Below are positions 1 to 10,087 of a stretch of DNA of 64,000 nucleotides, in pieces. Origin of the DNA: Pseudonocardia sp. ICBG1293 (GTDB lineage: Bacteria; Actinomycetota; Actinomycetes; Mycobacteriales; Pseudonocardiaceae); contig NZ_JAHLEL010000038.1 in NCBI RefSeq assembly GCF_020131355.1, positions 186,001-250,000 of the forward strand, given 5' to 3'. Positions within the stretch are counted from its first letter, which is position 1, and each line of letters starts with the position of its first letter. Under the pieces are notes generated by a model that searched no databases, was not told the DNA's origin, and worked only from the letters and a program-made list of their open reading frames with translations. The position numbers and the translations under genes were made by a program.

Positions 1-2
1 CG

Positions 3-818
3 GCGCTGGACGTGCCGCTGTACGGGGTGCACCACCTGGCCGGGCACGCCGCCGTCGACGTCCTGGAGCACGGGCCGCTGCCCGACCGCTGCGTCTGCCT
101 GATCGTCTCGGGCGGGCACACCTCGCTGCTGGCACTGGGGGACCTGGCCCGGGACCCGGTCGAGCACCTCGGCGACACCGTTGACGACGCGGCGGGCGAG
201 GCGTTCGACAAGGTCGCGCGGCTGCTGGGGCTGCCCTACCCGGGAGGACCGTCGGTGTCGCGGGCCGCGCTGGACGGTGACCCGGCCGCGATCGCGTTCC
301 CACGCCCCATGACCGGCCCGCGCGATGCCGCGTTCGGGTTCTCCTTCTCCGGGCTCAAGACCGCCGTGGCGCGGCACGTGGAGGCGGCCCAGGACGCGGG
401 CCGGGCGGTGCCGGTGGCCGACGTCGCCGCGTCGTTCCAGATGGCCGTCGTCGACGTCCTGGTCCGCAAGGCGCTGCGGGCCTGTGCCGAGCGCGGCGCG
501 GACACCCTGCTCATGGTCGGTGGGGTCGCGGCGAACCGCGTGCTGCGCAGCGAGATGGAGCGCGCCTGCGCCGGTGCCGGGATCACCCTGCGGGTGCCCG
601 TGCCCCGGCTGTGCACCGACAACGGGGCGATGATCGCGGCCCTGGGGGACCTGCTGGTCCGCGACGGGGTGGAGCCCGCGGGGCTGGCCGGGACCGCGGT
701 GCCCACCGTGCCGCTGACCGGCGCGACGATCACGTTCCCGCCCGCGACGGGGGAGGCGGCGGAGTTCCCGCTGCCCGTCGTCCCCCACACCGCGGCGGGG
801 TCGATCATCGCCCCGTAG
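3..818 (+). CDS. tsaD: tRNA N6-adenosine threonylcarbamoyltransferase TsaD, 3' part
   Basis: C-terminal ~270 residues of TsaD, the catalytic subunit that moves the threonylcarbamoyl group from threonylcarbamoyl-AMP to A37 of ANN-decoding tRNAs (t6A). The frame is already open at the window edge, so roughly 70-80 N-terminal residues lie outside. Family marks seen: the metal-binding HHLAGH (HxxxH) close to the cut, [47 protein letters not shown] and CTDNGAMIA. It ends 9 bp before mshB on the same strand, so the two may be cotranscribed. Identity is secure; only the start is missing. Confidence 0.96.
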   Translation, partial: ALDVPLYGVHHLAGHAAVDVLEHGPLPDRCVCLIVSGGHTSLLALGDLARDPVEHLGDTVDDAAGEAFDKVARLLGLPYPGGPSVSRAALDGDPAAIAFPRPMTGPRDAAFGFSFSGLKTAVARHVEAAQDAGRAVPVADVAASFQMAVVDVLVRKALRACAERGADTLLMVGGVAANRVLRSEMERACAGAGITLRVPVPRLCTDNGAMIAALGDLLVRDGVEPAGLAGTAVPTVPLTGATITFPPATGEAAEFPLPVVPHTAAGSIIAP

Positions 819-827
819 GCTCCCCCG

Positions 828-1715
828 GTGCCTGCTCGTCGCCTCCTGCTCGTCCACGCCCACCCGGACGACGAGACCCTGACCACCGGTGGGACCGTCG
901 CCCGCTACACCGCCGACCCGGACTGCGAGGTCACCGTGGTGACCTGCACCCTCGGCGAGGAGGGCGAGGTGATCGGCCCGGAGCTGGCCGAGCTCGCCCC
1001 GGACCGCGGTGACCAGCTCGGCGGCTACCGCATCCGCGAGCTCGACGCCGCGCTGGCGGCCCTCGGCGGCCCCCGGCACCGCTGGCTCGGCGGCCCCGGC
1101 CGGTGGCGCGACTCCGGCATGGTGCTGGTGGGGCACGGCACCCGCGCGGCGCTGCCGCCGGAGCTGCACCCGCGGGCGTTCGCCGCCACGGAGCCGTTCG
1201 GCACCCAGCTCGCGCAGCTGCTGGAGATCATCGACGAGGTCCGCCCGCAGGTCCTGGTCTCCTACGCCGCGGACGGCAGCTACGGCCACCCCGACCACGT
1301 CCGCGCGCACGAGCTGGCCGTCGCCGCGGCCGGGGCACGACCGGACGTGGTGGCCAAGCTGTACTTCGCCGTGCGGTCGAGCTCGCTGCTCGACGAGGGG
1401 CTGACCGAGCTGCTGTCCGCCCTCGGCGGGGACCCGGACCGCACCGGGCTGCGCTGGCCGGAGCCCGACGAGCACCCCGGTCACGACGCCGCCGCCGTCA
1501 CCACACGGGTCGACGTCGGCGCCCACGACGCCGAGCGCGTCGCCGCGATGCGGGCGCACGCCACCCAGATCGACGTCCGCAGCGGCGACGGCTGGGTCGC
1601 GTTCGCGATGAGCAACGGGATCGTCCAGCCGCTGCTGGGCACCGAGGAGTACGTGCTGGCCGGCGCGCCGCCCGGCACGACGGAGTCGGATCTGTTCGAG
1701 GGGGTCGACGGGTGA
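828..1715 (+). CDS. mshB: N-acetyl-1-D-myo-inositol-2-amino-2-deoxy-glucopyranoside deacetylase MshB
   Basis: Zinc deacetylase of mycothiol synthesis: it removes the acetyl group from GlcNAc-Ins to give GlcN-Ins, the acceptor for MshC. The 295-residue protein opens with the LmbE/PIG-L metal site HAHPDDE (residues 10-16) and has the second metal-ligand segment YGHPDHVRAHELA in the middle, both typical of MshB. Length matches the family (~300 aa). GTG at 828 is chosen because the protein then begins directly with the beta strand before HPDDE. The stop overlaps the GTG of the next gene (GTGA), indicating coupled translation. The same pair occurs as Rv1170-Rv1171 in M. tuberculosis. Confidence 0.95.
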   Translation: MPARRLLLVHAHPDDETLTTGGTVARYTADPDCEVTVVTCTLGEEGEVIGPELAELAPDRGDQLGGYRIRELDAALAALGGPRHRWLGGPGRWRDSGMVLVGHGTRAALPPELHPRAFAATEPFGTQLAQLLEIIDEVRPQVLVSYAADGSYGHPDHVRAHELAVAAAGARPDVVAKLYFAVRSSSLLDEGLTELLSALGGDPDRTGLRWPEPDEHPGHDAAAVTTRVDVGAHDAERVAAMRAHATQIDVRSGDGWVAFAMSNGIVQPLLGTEEYVLAGAPPGTTESDLFEGVDG

Positions 1716-2101
1716 GCGACGTGACGAGGCTGCCGCTCGCGCTGGTGCTGCTGGTGATCTCGCTGCTGCTGGTGGCCTTCGAGCTGATGTTCCAGATGCT
1801 CTACATCGGGCCGGTCCCGGTGCCGCTGGGCACGCTGATCGTGGTGGTCTCGCTGCCGTGGCTGGTCCACACCACGGCGACCGAGATCCTCCCGACCCCC
1901 GCGGGTGCCGCCGCCCCGCTGGTCGTGTGGTTCGGCGCGGTGCTCGTGCTCGGCTTCTTCGGACCGGGCGGGGACCTCCTGCTCCCGGTGAACTGGGAGT
2001 CGCTGCTGCTGCTCGTCGCCGGCGCCGTGACCGGCGTGGTGTCGTTCCGCAGGGCGCTCGACCGGCTGGCGGACGGCCGCGACCGGAAGGTGACCCGATG
2101 A
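1712..2101 (+). CDS. small conserved membrane protein (Rv1171-like)
   Basis: A 129-residue protein with about four hydrophobic segments (residues ~6-28, 32-48, ~63-80, ~90-107) and a short basic C-terminus. The GTG start overlaps the mshB stop by 4 bp and the gene's own stop overlaps the next ATG (ATGA), so the three genes read as one coupled operon. Position after mshB corresponds to Rv1171. No catalytic motif is visible; function unknown. A role linked to mycothiol rests on position only. Confidence 0.8.
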   Translation: MSDVTRLPLALVLLVISLLLVAFELMFQMLYIGPVPVPLGTLIVVVSLPWLVHTTATEILPTPAGAAAPLVVWFGAVLVLGFFGPGGDLLLPVNWESLLLLVAGAVTGVVSFRRALDRLADGRDRKVTR

Positions 2102-2877
2102 CGATCTCCGACGACGACCTGGTGCGGGTCCTGCGGCCGTTCGTGCGGGCCACCCGCCCGGTGCTGGACGGGCTGCGCGAGGCCGACCCGTTCGGGCTGC
2201 GGGCCAGGGTGGCGCCCGGTTCGGGCGGCCCGCAGGGCGCGACCGACGAGGAGCGCTCCCTCGCCGACAAGATCCTCGACGCGCTGGCGTCGGTGAAGGT
2301 CCCCGGTACCTCGGCGTGGGCGGCGATGGACGTCCCGGCCCGCAGCGACTGGTGGGTCTACCGGGTCGGCCGGTTCACGACGCTGATCGCCGCGATCCCG
2401 GGCCTGGGCGGCGCGCTGGCGCGCACGCTGCCGGTGTCCGACGCCGTCGGCGCGGCGGGCGAGGGGCTGCTGCTCGTCGCGATCGCGGGCGAGCACGGAG
2501 TGCGGTCGGAGGACCGGCTCGTGGAGCTGCTGGCGTCGGTGCTGTTCCGGCGCGAGCTCGACCTCGACGCCCGGGAGCTGTCCGCCGCCGAGGACGCCGC
2601 TGCCCAGGCCCGCGCCGAGGAGCTCACCGGCGACCTCGCCGGGGACGGCAGGCGGGCCACGCTCCAGCGCGTCGGCAGCGCGGTCTGGCGCCTCGGGCGG
2701 GCGCTGTGGGGTGTCGAGGACGAGCTCGACAAGCGTCCGCACGGCCGCTTCTACCACCAGTGGCTCGGCCTGCTGCCGGTCGTCGGCGTCGTCGGGAAGT
2801 ACCTGGGGGAGTGGTCGGGTCTCAAGCGCGCCGCCCGGCAGGCCCGTGAGTGGCTGGCCCGCCGCGGGTTCGCCTGA
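2098..2877 (+). CDS. conserved protein of unknown function, 259 aa
   Basis: ATG overlaps the upstream stop (ATGA). The protein is mixed alpha-helical. A Gly/Ala-rich hydrophobic stretch (about residues 97-130, RFTTLIAAIPGLGGALAR) and a C-terminal one (GLLPVVGVVGKYLGEW) could associate with membrane; between them is an acidic, probably coiled-coil region rich in Glu/Asp/Ala. I do not recognise the family. Codon use matches its neighbours, so it is a resident gene. It is probably the last gene of the mshB operon, since a convergent gene follows after 19 bp. Confidence 0.7.
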   Translation: MTISDDDLVRVLRPFVRATRPVLDGLREADPFGLRARVAPGSGGPQGATDEERSLADKILDALASVKVPGTSAWAAMDVPARSDWWVYRVGRFTTLIAAIPGLGGALARTLPVSDAVGAAGEGLLLVAIAGEHGVRSEDRLVELLASVLFRRELDLDARELSAAEDAAAQARAEELTGDLAGDGRRATLQRVGSAVWRLGRALWGVEDELDKRPHGRFYHQWLGLLPVVGVVGKYLGEWSGLKRAARQAREWLARRGFA

Positions 2878-2896
2878 GCCCGACCGTCCGGACGGG

Positions 2897-3877
2897 TCAG
2901 TCCGCGGGCACCAGGTAGTGGTAGCGATGGTGGTCGGTCCACCCGGTGCCGCGGTAGAGCGCGAGCGCGGCGGTGTTGTCGTCGGCGACGTCGAGCATCC
3001 CGTGCCGCGCCCCGTGGGCGGCGCCCCAGGCCAGCGCCTCCCGGGTCAGCCGGGACGCGTGGCCGCCCCGGCGCGCGGCCGGGACCACCCACAGCCGTGA
3101 CACGTAGACGTGCGCGTCGACGACGGCGGCACGCACCGAGGCGACCGGTGTCCCGTCGCCGTCGTGCAGCGTCCCGAACCCGATCGGGACGGGGTCGCTC
3201 CGGGTCGCTGCGCTCTGCTCACCAGGACGCAGCACCCCGGTCAGCACCGCCCACGCGGGCGCGCCGGGCGGGGGCTCCGGCTCGCCCTGGGCCGCCCACC
3301 AGCCGGGCCCGGGCGTCGCGGGCCACCGCGGCGCCGGGCCGTCGGACGCGGCGCCGGTGACGAGCACGGTGCAGGTCCCGGGGCTCGCGTCCCGTACCCA
3401 GCCCGCCTCGGCCACCCGGTTCGACCAGGGCGCGTCCACCGGTGCCTGCACCGCCGGGGCGATGCCGTGCCGCCCGGCGAACCCCCGCACCCGTTCCAGG
3501 GCGCGTTCCACCGGCATCCCCGGGTCCCCGAGCGCGAGCGCGGAGTTCGCCCGCCGCGTCCAGCCGCCCGCCGCGCGCAGCAGCCAGCCGCCCAGCTCCT
3601 CGACGACCGGGGCCGGCCAGGCGGCCGCGCGCACCCGTTCCAACCGGTCCACGGCGGCCCGGGACGCCCGCCGCGCCGGGGCGGGCGGCACCTCCCGGAC
3701 CGCGACGACGGCGTCGCGGCGCACCCGGACCGGCCCCGACCGGGTGTGCACGACGACGGCGTCGGGCCCGTCGTGCTCCAGCTCACCGACCGCGTCGGTC
3801 AGCCCGGGACCCGGCGCGGTCTCCGGTGCGATGCGGTGACGCAGGGACACGCGCCGTCCTGCCAGCTCGTCGAGCAT
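2897..3877 (-). CDS. GNAT-family N-acetyltransferase, two-domain
   Basis: 326 residues. The C-terminal ~90 residues form a GNAT acetyl-CoA fold: VSRLWVVPAARRGGHASRLTREAL is split here as VSRLWVVPAARR and GGHASRLTREAL, followed by MLDVADDNTAALALYRGTGW, which is the usual motif A/B pattern. The N-terminal half carries a small beta-barrel-like segment (GRRVSLRHRI... VVVHTRSGPVRV) and a degenerate second GNAT-like region. Substrate unknown. ATG at 3877 is used; GTG at 3889 is an alternative. Between the halves the peptide VLRPGEQS is encoded by one copy of the dispersed GGTGAGCAGAGC repeat (3212-3232). Confidence 0.78.
   Translation of the reverse strand: MLDELAGRRVSLRHRIAPETAPGPGLTDAVGELEHDGPDAVVVHTRSGPVRVRRDAVVAVREVPPAPARRASRAAVDRLERVRAAAWPAPVVEELGGWLLRAAGGWTRRANSALALGDPGMPVERALERVRGFAGRHGIAPAVQAPVDAPWSNRVAEAGWVRDASPGTCTVLVTGAASDGPAPRWPATPGPGWWAAQGEPEPPPGAPAWAVLTGVLRPGEQSAATRSDPVPIGFGTLHDGDGTPVASVRAAVVDAHVYVSRLWVVPAARRGGHASRLTREALAWGAAHGARHGMLDVADDNTAALALYRGTGWTDHHRYHYLVPAD
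3212..3232 (-). repeat. dispersed GGTGAGCAGAGC repeat, copy 1
   Basis: On the minus strand CTGCG, four variable bases, then GGTGAGCAGAGC. It lies inside the GNAT gene in frame, coding LRPGEQS. It is one of six copies in the window (see findings). Confidence 0.7.
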
Positions 3878-4005
3878 GAAGCCGACCACCTCACTCCTGC
3901 CCCGCCGGGGGGCGCGGGTTAACCTGCGGGCGTCCCAGTTTGACCGGGCACCCTTCCACCACGTGATCTCCGGGTGCCCGCTGCTCCGAGTGGAGGACCA
4001 CCGAA

Positions 4006-4332
4006 GTGACCTACGTGATCGCCGAACCCTGCGTCGACCTGCTCGACAAGGCGTGTATCGAGGAATGCCCGGTGGACTGCATCTACGAGGGTGGACGCAT
4101 GCTCTACATCCACCCCGACGAGTGCGTCGACTGCGGTGCGTGCGAGCCGGTCTGCCCGGTCGAGGCCATCTACTACGAGGACGACGTCCCCGACCAGTGG
4201 GCCGCCTACACGAAGGCCAATGTGGACTTCTTCGACGAGCTGGGCTCGCCCGGCGGCGCCTCGAAGCTGGGCAAGATCGACCGTGACGTGGAGCCGGCCA
4301 AGAGCCTGCCCCCGCAGGAACACGACGAGTGA
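4006..4332 (+). CDS. fdxA: seven-iron ferredoxin (3Fe-4S/4Fe-4S)
   Basis: A 108-residue low-potential electron carrier. The first 55 residues hold eight cysteines at 9, 17, 21, 25, 40, 43, 46 and 50; the spaced first set followed by CxxCxxC plus CP is the actinobacterial 7Fe ferredoxin pattern (one 3Fe-4S and one 4Fe-4S cluster). The acidic C-terminal extension is usual for FdxA/FdxC. GTG start after GGAGGACC. It overlaps dapC by 4 bp, as fdxC-Rv1178 does in mycobacteria. The physiological partner cannot be read from sequence. Confidence 0.95.
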   Translation: MTYVIAEPCVDLLDKACIEECPVDCIYEGGRMLYIHPDECVDCGACEPVCPVEAIYYEDDVPDQWAAYTKANVDFFDELGSPGGASKLGKIDRDVEPAKSLPPQEHDE

Positions 4333-5432
4333 GCAGGCTCGACCTCCCCGATTTCCCGTGGGACTCGCTGACCGGGGCGCGTGAGCGCGCGTCGGCGCAC
4401 CCGGACGGCATCGTCGACCTGTCGGTCGGCACCCCGGTGGACCCGGTCCCCGCGGTGCTGCGGGAGGCGCTGTCCGGGCCCGCCGCCGCCGAGCCCGGCT
4501 ATCCGACGACACACGGTCCGGCGTCGCTGCGCGAGGCGGTCGTCGCCTCGCTGCAGCGGCGTTTCGGCGTGTCCGGGACCGACCCGGCCGCGGTGCTGCC
4601 CACGATCGGCTCCAAGGAGCTGGTCGCGTGGCTGCCGACGCTGCTGGGCCTCGGGACGGGCGACACCGTCGTCATCCCGGAGCTGGCGTACCCGACCTAC
4701 GAGGTCGGGGCGCGGCTGGCGGGTGCCGGGCACGTCCGTTCCGACGGGCTCACCGCCGCCGGTCCGGCCCGGGTCCGGCTGGTGTGGCTGAACTCTCCGT
4801 CGAACCCGACCGGCCGGGTCCTGCCGGTCGAGCACCTGCGCAAGGTGGTCACCTGGGCGCGGGAGCGGGGCGCGGTCGTGGCCTCGGACGAGTGCTACCT
4901 CGGCCTGCCCGGGGACGCGGACCCGGCACCGCGGTCGGTGCTGCACCCCGACGTCTGTGACGGCGACACCACCGGTCTGCTGGCGGTCCACTCGCTGTCG
5001 AAGGTCTCGAACCTGGCCGGGTACCGCGCCGGGTTCGTCACCGGTGACCCGGCGCTGGTCGCGGGGCTGCTGGAGGTCCGCAAGCACGCGGGCATGATCG
5101 TTCCGCGTCCGGTGCAGGCCGCGCTGGAAGCGGCCGTCTCCGACGACGCGCACGTCGCGGACCAGGCCGCCCGCTACGACGCCCGTCGCACCCGCCTGCG
5201 GGCCGGGCTGGAGAAGGCCGGGCTGACGATCGAGCACTCGCAGGCCGGGCTGTACCTGTGGGCGAGCGCGGACGAGCCGTGCCGCGAGACCGTGGACCGG
5301 CTGGCCGGCCTGGGGATCCTCGTCGCCCCCGGCGAGTTCTACGGTCCCGCCGGGGCCCGGCACGTCCGGGTCGGGCTGACCGCGCCGGACGAGCGGATCG
5401 ACGCCGCGGTCGAGCGGCTGGGCGCGGCCTGA
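4329..5432 (+). CDS. dapC: N-succinyldiaminopimelate aminotransferase DapC
   Basis: PLP-dependent class I/II aminotransferase, 367 residues, converting N-succinyl-2-amino-6-oxopimelate to N-succinyl-LL-diaminopimelate in lysine and peptidoglycan synthesis. Visible: the substrate loop [10 protein letters not shown], the cofactor Asp/Tyr in [10 protein letters not shown], the Schiff-base lysine in [15 protein letters not shown], and the C-terminal arginine region ARHVRVGLT. The GTG start overlaps the fdxA stop. dapD and dapE lie nearby, so most of the succinylase branch is in this window. Family assignment is firm; the exact substrate follows from context. Confidence 0.9.
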   Translation: MSRLDLPDFPWDSLTGARERASAHPDGIVDLSVGTPVDPVPAVLREALSGPAAAEPGYPTTHGPASLREAVVASLQRRFGVSGTDPAAVLPTIGSKELVAWLPTLLGLGTGDTVVIPELAYPTYEVGARLAGAGHVRSDGLTAAGPARVRLVWLNSPSNPTGRVLPVEHLRKVVTWARERGAVVASDECYLGLPGDADPAPRSVLHPDVCDGDTTGLLAVHSLSKVSNLAGYRAGFVTGDPALVAGLLEVRKHAGMIVPRPVQAALEAAVSDDAHVADQAARYDARRTRLRAGLEKAGLTIEHSQAGLYLWASADEPCRETVDRLAGLGILVAPGEFYGPAGARHVRVGLTAPDERIDAAVERLGAA

Positions 5433-5538
5433 ACCCCACGGTCGTTGCGATGAGCAAGGATCCCGGGAGAGGATCGGCCCGGTAGCGACGACATCGGCGC
5501 AGCGATCCGGTGCGCCCGGCAGGCGAAGGAGCCGTCGA

Positions 5539-6825
5539 ATGCAGGCACCGCGTCCCGGCGGCCCGGGAGGCGCCGATCCGGCCGCGCCCTCCGGCACGGG
5601 GCCGGGGTCCGGTCGGGCGGCCGGGAGGCACCCGGCCGTGCGGCCCGCGCTGGTCCTGTTCGGGGTGCTGGCACTCGCGGTCAACCTGCGGGCCGGGCTG
5701 GCGGGCTACCCGCCGCTGTTGGAGACCGCCCGTGCCGACCTCGGGATCGGGGCGGGCGCGGCCGGTCTCGTCCAGGCCGGAGCGGTGCTGATGATGTCGG
5801 CGGGCTCGTTCGGCGCCGCCGCCGTCGCGGCCCGGGTCGGACGCGAGCGGCTGCTCGGCATCGCCGTCGCGACGATCGGGGTCGGCAGCCTGCTGCGGTC
5901 GGTGGTGGCGCTGCCCGCGCTGGTCGGCGGTTCGGTGCTGGTCGGACTCGGCATCGGGGTCTCCGGCGTGCTGCTGACCGGGGTCGTGAAGGAGCACCTG
6001 GCCGAGCGTGCGGGTGCGGTGACCGGCGCCTACGTCGTCTCGATGATGATCGGTGCGACCGTCGCGTCCGCGGTCGCGGTGCCGCTGGCCGTCGCGCTCG
6101 GCGGCTGGTCGTGGTCGCTCGCGGTCTGGGCGGTGCCCGCGGTGCTCGCCGTCGCGGTGTGGGCGCCGGTCGCGAGCCGGATCGGGCACGCCCGCCGGGA
6201 GCCGGTCGGCGCGCCGGGGGTGGCCGACGACGGTCCCTCGCTCGCCGAGGAGGTCCGGGTCCGGCACGATCCGTTCGCCCGCCGCATCGCCTGCTACCTG
6301 GCCGGCTCGTCGACCGTCTTCTACGGCTGGCTGACCTGGCTGTCGCCGTTCTACGAGTCGCAGGGCTGGTCCCCGCAGGGTGCCGGGCTGCTCCTCGCCG
6401 CGTGGAGCATCGCCCAGATCCCCGCCGCGCTGCTGTTCCCGGCCGCGGCCGAGCGCCGGCGCCGGTGGCGGTTCTGGGCGGCGCTGACCGTGCTCAGCTC
6501 GGCGGCGGGGACGCTGGGGGTGCTGCTCGCCCCGGCGCCGGGGACGCCGCTGCCGTGGCTGTGGGCGGTGCTGATCGGCATCGGGGTCGGTGCCGGCTTC
6601 CCGCTGGGGCTGACCGTGATCGCCTGGCGGACGCCGACCCCGGCCCGCAGTGCCGCGGTCAGCGGCTTCGGACTCGGGATCGGCTACCTCTCGGCCGGGC
6701 TCGGGCCGCTGGTGATGGGCGTGGTCATCGACTCCGCCGGGTTCCCGCCCGCGATCGCGTTGCTGCTGATCGGTGCGGTGCTGCAGGGCGCCGCGGTCGT
6801 CCGGATCGGGGACCGTCCGCGCTGA
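5539..6825 (+). CDS. MFS transporter, CynX/NimT-like
   Basis: 428 residues with about 12 membrane segments. The first helix (VLFGVLALAVNLRAGLAGYPPL) carries the NLR motif typical of the CynX/NimT (cyanate/2-nitroimidazole) branch of the major facilitator superfamily. The N-terminal ~35 residues are Pro/Gly-rich and probably cytosolic. ATG at 5539 has a good ribosome site (GAAGGAG, 8 bp upstream). Substrate unknown; efflux of a small polar compound is likely. Monocistronic. Confidence 0.87.
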   Translation: MQAPRPGGPGGADPAAPSGTGPGSGRAAGRHPAVRPALVLFGVLALAVNLRAGLAGYPPLLETARADLGIGAGAAGLVQAGAVLMMSAGSFGAAAVAARVGRERLLGIAVATIGVGSLLRSVVALPALVGGSVLVGLGIGVSGVLLTGVVKEHLAERAGAVTGAYVVSMMIGATVASAVAVPLAVALGGWSWSLAVWAVPAVLAVAVWAPVASRIGHARREPVGAPGVADDGPSLAEEVRVRHDPFARRIACYLAGSSTVFYGWLTWLSPFYESQGWSPQGAGLLLAAWSIAQIPAALLFPAAAERRRRWRFWAALTVLSSAAGTLGVLLAPAPGTPLPWLWAVLIGIGVGAGFPLGLTVIAWRTPTPARSAAVSGFGLGIGYLSAGLGPLVMGVVIDSAGFPPAIALLLIGAVLQGAAVVRIGDRPR

Positions 6826-6921
6826 GCGGGCCCGGCCCGGCGGGTACCCGCAGCGGTGGCCGGCGCGCGGTACCGGGCGGTCCCGGCGCGTCCGGGAACG
6901 GCCGCGCGGGCGGGCGACCGC

Positions 6922-7899
6922 TCAGAGGGCCTCGGCCTGCTCGGCCAGGTGCTCCCACGCGGCCCACCACTGCTCGCGCAGCGCCTCGGCACGGGCCCGC
7001 TCACGCTCGACCAGCCGGCCGCCGACGAAGACCTCGTGGGCGTCGGGGCCCGGGCCCAGCCCGTCGAGCAGCGCGCGGATCCGGTGCTCGGCGACGCAGG
7101 CGTCCTGGTGGTCGCCCAGGACCTCCTGCAGCCCGGCGGCGGCCTTGAGCATGCGCCGGACCTGACGGGCGTCGTCGGTACGGGCTCCGCGCTCGTCGCG
7201 CATCGCCGGCTCGACCAGCTCCCCGGTGTAGCGCAGCCGCTTCGTGCGGATCCGCAGGTCGTGCAGGGTCATGTCCGGCGGGTTCGGCCCGGCCCGGCGC
7301 ACCGCCTTGACGAGCTTGCGGGTCTCGGCCCGGACCAGGTCGATCAGGTCCGGGCGCGCGACCTCGGCGGGCGGCTCGGGCAGCGGAGCGGAGACCGCCT
7401 CGACCAGCGCACGGCGCAGCGCGGCGTGCCGGTCGGAGTCCAGCTCGTCGAGCATCTCCGCACGGGCGCCGACGCGTTCGGCCTCCAGCACCGCGACGAG
7501 GCGCTCACCGGCGGCCAGCTCGGCGGACGGCAGCGTGGCGACCTCGCCCCGCAGACGACCGATCATCACGTCGAGGTCGCGCACCGGGCCGAGGGCCCGT
7601 CCGAGCCGGCCGAGCTCGGCCCGCAGCCGGTCCGCCCAGGCGGGGTCGAGCAACGGCCGGGCGGCCTTGAGCGCCGCCCGCATCCGCCGCACCGAGACCC
7701 GCATCCGGTGCAGGTCCTCGATCTCGGACCCGTCGCGCACCCCGGGCTCGTGCCGCAGCATCGCGCGCAGCCGCTTGTCCAGCAGCGCGCGGACGTGCGC
7801 GACCGCCGGGTCCTGCGGTCCCGCCGTCAGCGGTGCGCCGAGGTCGGCGGCGCCGTAGAGGTTGCCCGGAGGCTGCGCAGCCCCGTCCATGCCCACCAT
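6922..7899 (-). CDS. CHAD-domain protein
   Basis: 325 residues covering one complete CHAD domain, an alpha-helical bundle rich in conserved His, Arg and Lys that binds inorganic polyphosphate. Signature pieces seen: DLHRMRVSVRRMRAALK, GPVRDLDVMIGRL, LHDLRIRTKRLRYTGEL and the C-terminal LGDHQDACVAEHRI. There is no CYTH domain, so no polyphosphatase activity is expected. Convergent with the MFS gene and followed on the same strand by dapD upstream. Confidence 0.88.
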   Translation of the reverse strand: MVGMDGAAQPPGNLYGAADLGAPLTAGPQDPAVAHVRALLDKRLRAMLRHEPGVRDGSEIEDLHRMRVSVRRMRAALKAARPLLDPAWADRLRAELGRLGRALGPVRDLDVMIGRLRGEVATLPSAELAAGERLVAVLEAERVGARAEMLDELDSDRHAALRRALVEAVSAPLPEPPAEVARPDLIDLVRAETRKLVKAVRRAGPNPPDMTLHDLRIRTKRLRYTGELVEPAMRDERGARTDDARQVRRMLKAAAGLQEVLGDHQDACVAEHRIRALLDGLGPGPDAHEVFVGGRLVERERARAEALREQWWAAWEHLAEQAEAL

Positions 7900-7953
7900 G
7901 TCCCTGCCGTCCTGCTCCTGTGGGTGTCCTGCCGCGAACCGTTGCCGGACGGG

Positions 7954-8889
7954 TCAGTTGGCGTGCAGCGCGGCGTTGAGGGCGATGCCGTCCCCGGTGC
8001 GGGCCAGCGCCTCGACGGCGCCGGACACCGAGTTGCGCCGCAGCAGCAGCCCGTCCTGGCCGGACAGCTCGCGGGCCGCGGCGGTGCCGCCGCCGGGCAG
8101 CGTGACCTTGGTGCCCGCGGTGAGGTACAGACCGGCCTCGACCACGCAGTCGTCGCCGAGGGAGATCCCCAGGCCGGCGTTCGCGCCGAGCAGGCAGCGG
8201 CGGCCGATGGAGATGACCTCCTTGCCGCCACCGGACAGCGTCCCCATGATCGACGCCCCACCGCCCACGTCCGAACCGTCCCCGACGACGACACCGGCGG
8301 AGATCCGGCCCTCGACCATCGACGCGCCGAGGGTCCCGGCGTTGAAGTTGACGAAGCCCTCGTGCATGACGGTCGTGCCCTCGGCCAGGTGCGCGCCGAG
8401 CCGGACCCGGTCCGCGTCGCCGATCCGGACACCGGCGGGGATCACGTAGTCGACCATCCGCGGGAACTTGTCGACGTGGGTGACGGTCACCGGCCCACGG
8501 CCGCGCAGCCGTGCCCGGGTCAGCTCGAACCCGGGCACGGGGCACGGGCCGTGGTTGGTCCAGACGACGTTGGCGAGCAGGCCGAACTGACCCTCGAGGC
8601 TCACCTGGTGCGGCTGGACGAGGCGGTGGCTGAGCAGGTGCAGCCGCAGGTAGACGTCGGCGGCGTCGGCGGGCGCGTCGGCGAGCGAGGCGATCTCGGT
8701 GCGGACGACCTCGGTCCGGACCCCGCGCAGCTCGTCGGTCCCGGCGAGGGGCGCCAGGTCGACGGCGTCGTCGGACGCGGCTCCCGCCAGCACCGGGGCC
8801 GGGTACCAGACGTCGAGGACGGTGCCGTCGGTCGTGACCGTGGCCAGGCCGGTTCCGGAAGCGCCTTCGCGGCGGTACTCGGTGCTCAC
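7954..8889 (-). CDS. dapD: tetrahydrodipicolinate N-succinyltransferase DapD (actinobacterial type)
   Basis: Succinylates tetrahydrodipicolinate using succinyl-CoA, opening the succinylase branch of diaminopimelate synthesis. 311 residues. The middle (about 170-290) is a left-handed beta-helix of hexapeptide repeats ([40 protein letters not shown]). This matches the longer actinobacterial DapD (Rv1201c), not the E. coli form. GTG at 8889 is the start that gives the family N-terminus; the open frame runs far upstream without coding character. dapE follows at 11238, but a lipoprotein gene, a MITE and a regulator lie between. Confidence 0.93.
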   Translation of the reverse strand: MSTEYRREGASGTGLATVTTDGTVLDVWYPAPVLAGAASDDAVDLAPLAGTDELRGVRTEVVRTEIASLADAPADAADVYLRLHLLSHRLVQPHQVSLEGQFGLLANVVWTNHGPCPVPGFELTRARLRGRGPVTVTHVDKFPRMVDYVIPAGVRIGDADRVRLGAHLAEGTTVMHEGFVNFNAGTLGASMVEGRISAGVVVGDGSDVGGGASIMGTLSGGGKEVISIGRRCLLGANAGLGISLGDDCVVEAGLYLTAGTKVTLPGGGTAAARELSGQDGLLLRRNSVSGAVEALARTGDGIALNAALHAN

Positions 8890-9044
8890 GGGCCCCGAAC
8901 CTACCGTCCCGTCCTCGCCCGCGGCGCGCCGCGGTGGGTGCGTCGGGACACGTCCCCGTGACCGGTGGGCGGGACCGGGGCGGCCGGGCCGGGAGACGCC
9001 GGTGCCGTTGGTGCAGGAGAACCCCTCGCCCGGCTGAGCGGGTC

Positions 9045-10070
9045 TCATCCGTCGATGAGCCGAGCCACCCTCAGCGCGGGGCGGTTCCCCTCCCGGAGCG
9101 CACCGTTGCTGATGAACACGGTGTCGTCGAGGACGACCACCGCCGTCGTGTTCTGAAGGCCGTCGTCGCCGTCGAGCAGAATCCGATGCGTGCCGTCCGC
9201 CGCGATGCCCACCAGCTCGCTCGTGTCGTTGAGTGCGGCGAGGATCTCGTCGTCCCGGCCGGTGAAGTCGAAGTCGTCGATTCCCGCCAGGCCCGTGGCG
9301 TACACGGCGGCCGGTCCCGAGGCACCTGATGACTCCACGGGGACGCGCACGATCGTGCCGAGATCGTAGTTGCCGACCCACACCGCTCCTGCGTGGACCT
9401 TCAGCCCGTTCGCCCCGAAGAAGCCGGACGGAGCGAGGGTGGGGTCCGAGCTCCATACCGACGGTTCGCCACCGGCCAGCGGTGCCTCCCACACCCGCCC
9501 ACCGGTCGAGTCGGTGACGAGGAAACGGCTCCTGGCCCGGTCGATGACCAGCGCGTTCGGCATGGTGTCCGCCGGCATCGGGGCGATCAGTACCGGATCG
9601 TCCGACCCGGGTGTCAACCGCCAGATGCCGGTCAGTCCACCCCGCCCTGCCGCGTAGAGGAAGAACACCGTGCCGTCGTGATCGCGCGCCACGCCCGTGA
9701 CCTGCGAATGCCCGACCACCGGTGTGGTGCCGGCCCCGTCCGCGGGCACCGGCATGGTGGCCAGTACCTCGGTCGCGCCGTCCGCTCGAACCCTGACGAC
9801 CTGGCGTGCGCCGATCATGCCGACGACCGCTCCACCACCCGGTTCGAGCGCGATGCTCTCGGTGTTCTGCCCGGCGGACGTGTCGAACTCCGCCAGCACC
9901 CGTACATCGGCCAACGCACTGTGTCCGGTGTGGGCCGGGGCCCCCGCCGGCGCGGCGGGCTCGCCGGAGGCGCACGCGCCCGCACCGAGTGCGGTGCCGA
10001 TCGTCAGGAGGATGCCGACGACGGTCGACGACAGGCGGGTGTGTGCGCCGGGCGGCGACGATCGCATCAT
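9045..10070 (-). CDS. secreted lipoprotein with beta-propeller-like repeats
   Basis: 341 residues. A signal peptide (~residues 14-33, [18 protein letters not shown]) ends in a lipobox with Cys at ~33, so the protein should be lipid-anchored outside the membrane. The rest contains repeated blades ([50 protein letters not shown]) resembling NHL/SMP-30 or ScyD-type six-bladed propellers. Ligand unknown. The 121-bp MITE ends 15 bp upstream of the start codon, so the native promoter has been displaced and expression must start in or beyond the MITE. Confidence 0.75.
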   Translation of the reverse strand: MMRSSPPGAHTRLSSTVVGILLTIGTALGAGACASGEPAAPAGAPAHTGHSALADVRVLAEFDTSAGQNTESIALEPGGGAVVGMIGARQVVRVRADGATEVLATMPVPADGAGTTPVVGHSQVTGVARDHDGTVFFLYAAGRGGLTGIWRLTPGSDDPVLIAPMPADTMPNALVIDRARSRFLVTDSTGGRVWEAPLAGGEPSVWSSDPTLAPSGFFGANGLKVHAGAVWVGNYDLGTIVRVPVESSGASGPAAVYATGLAGIDDFDFTGRDDEILAALNDTSELVGIAADGTHRILLDGDDGLQNTTAVVVLDDTVFISNGALREGNRPALRVARLIDG

Positions 10071-10087
10071 GATGTCCTCGGATCTAA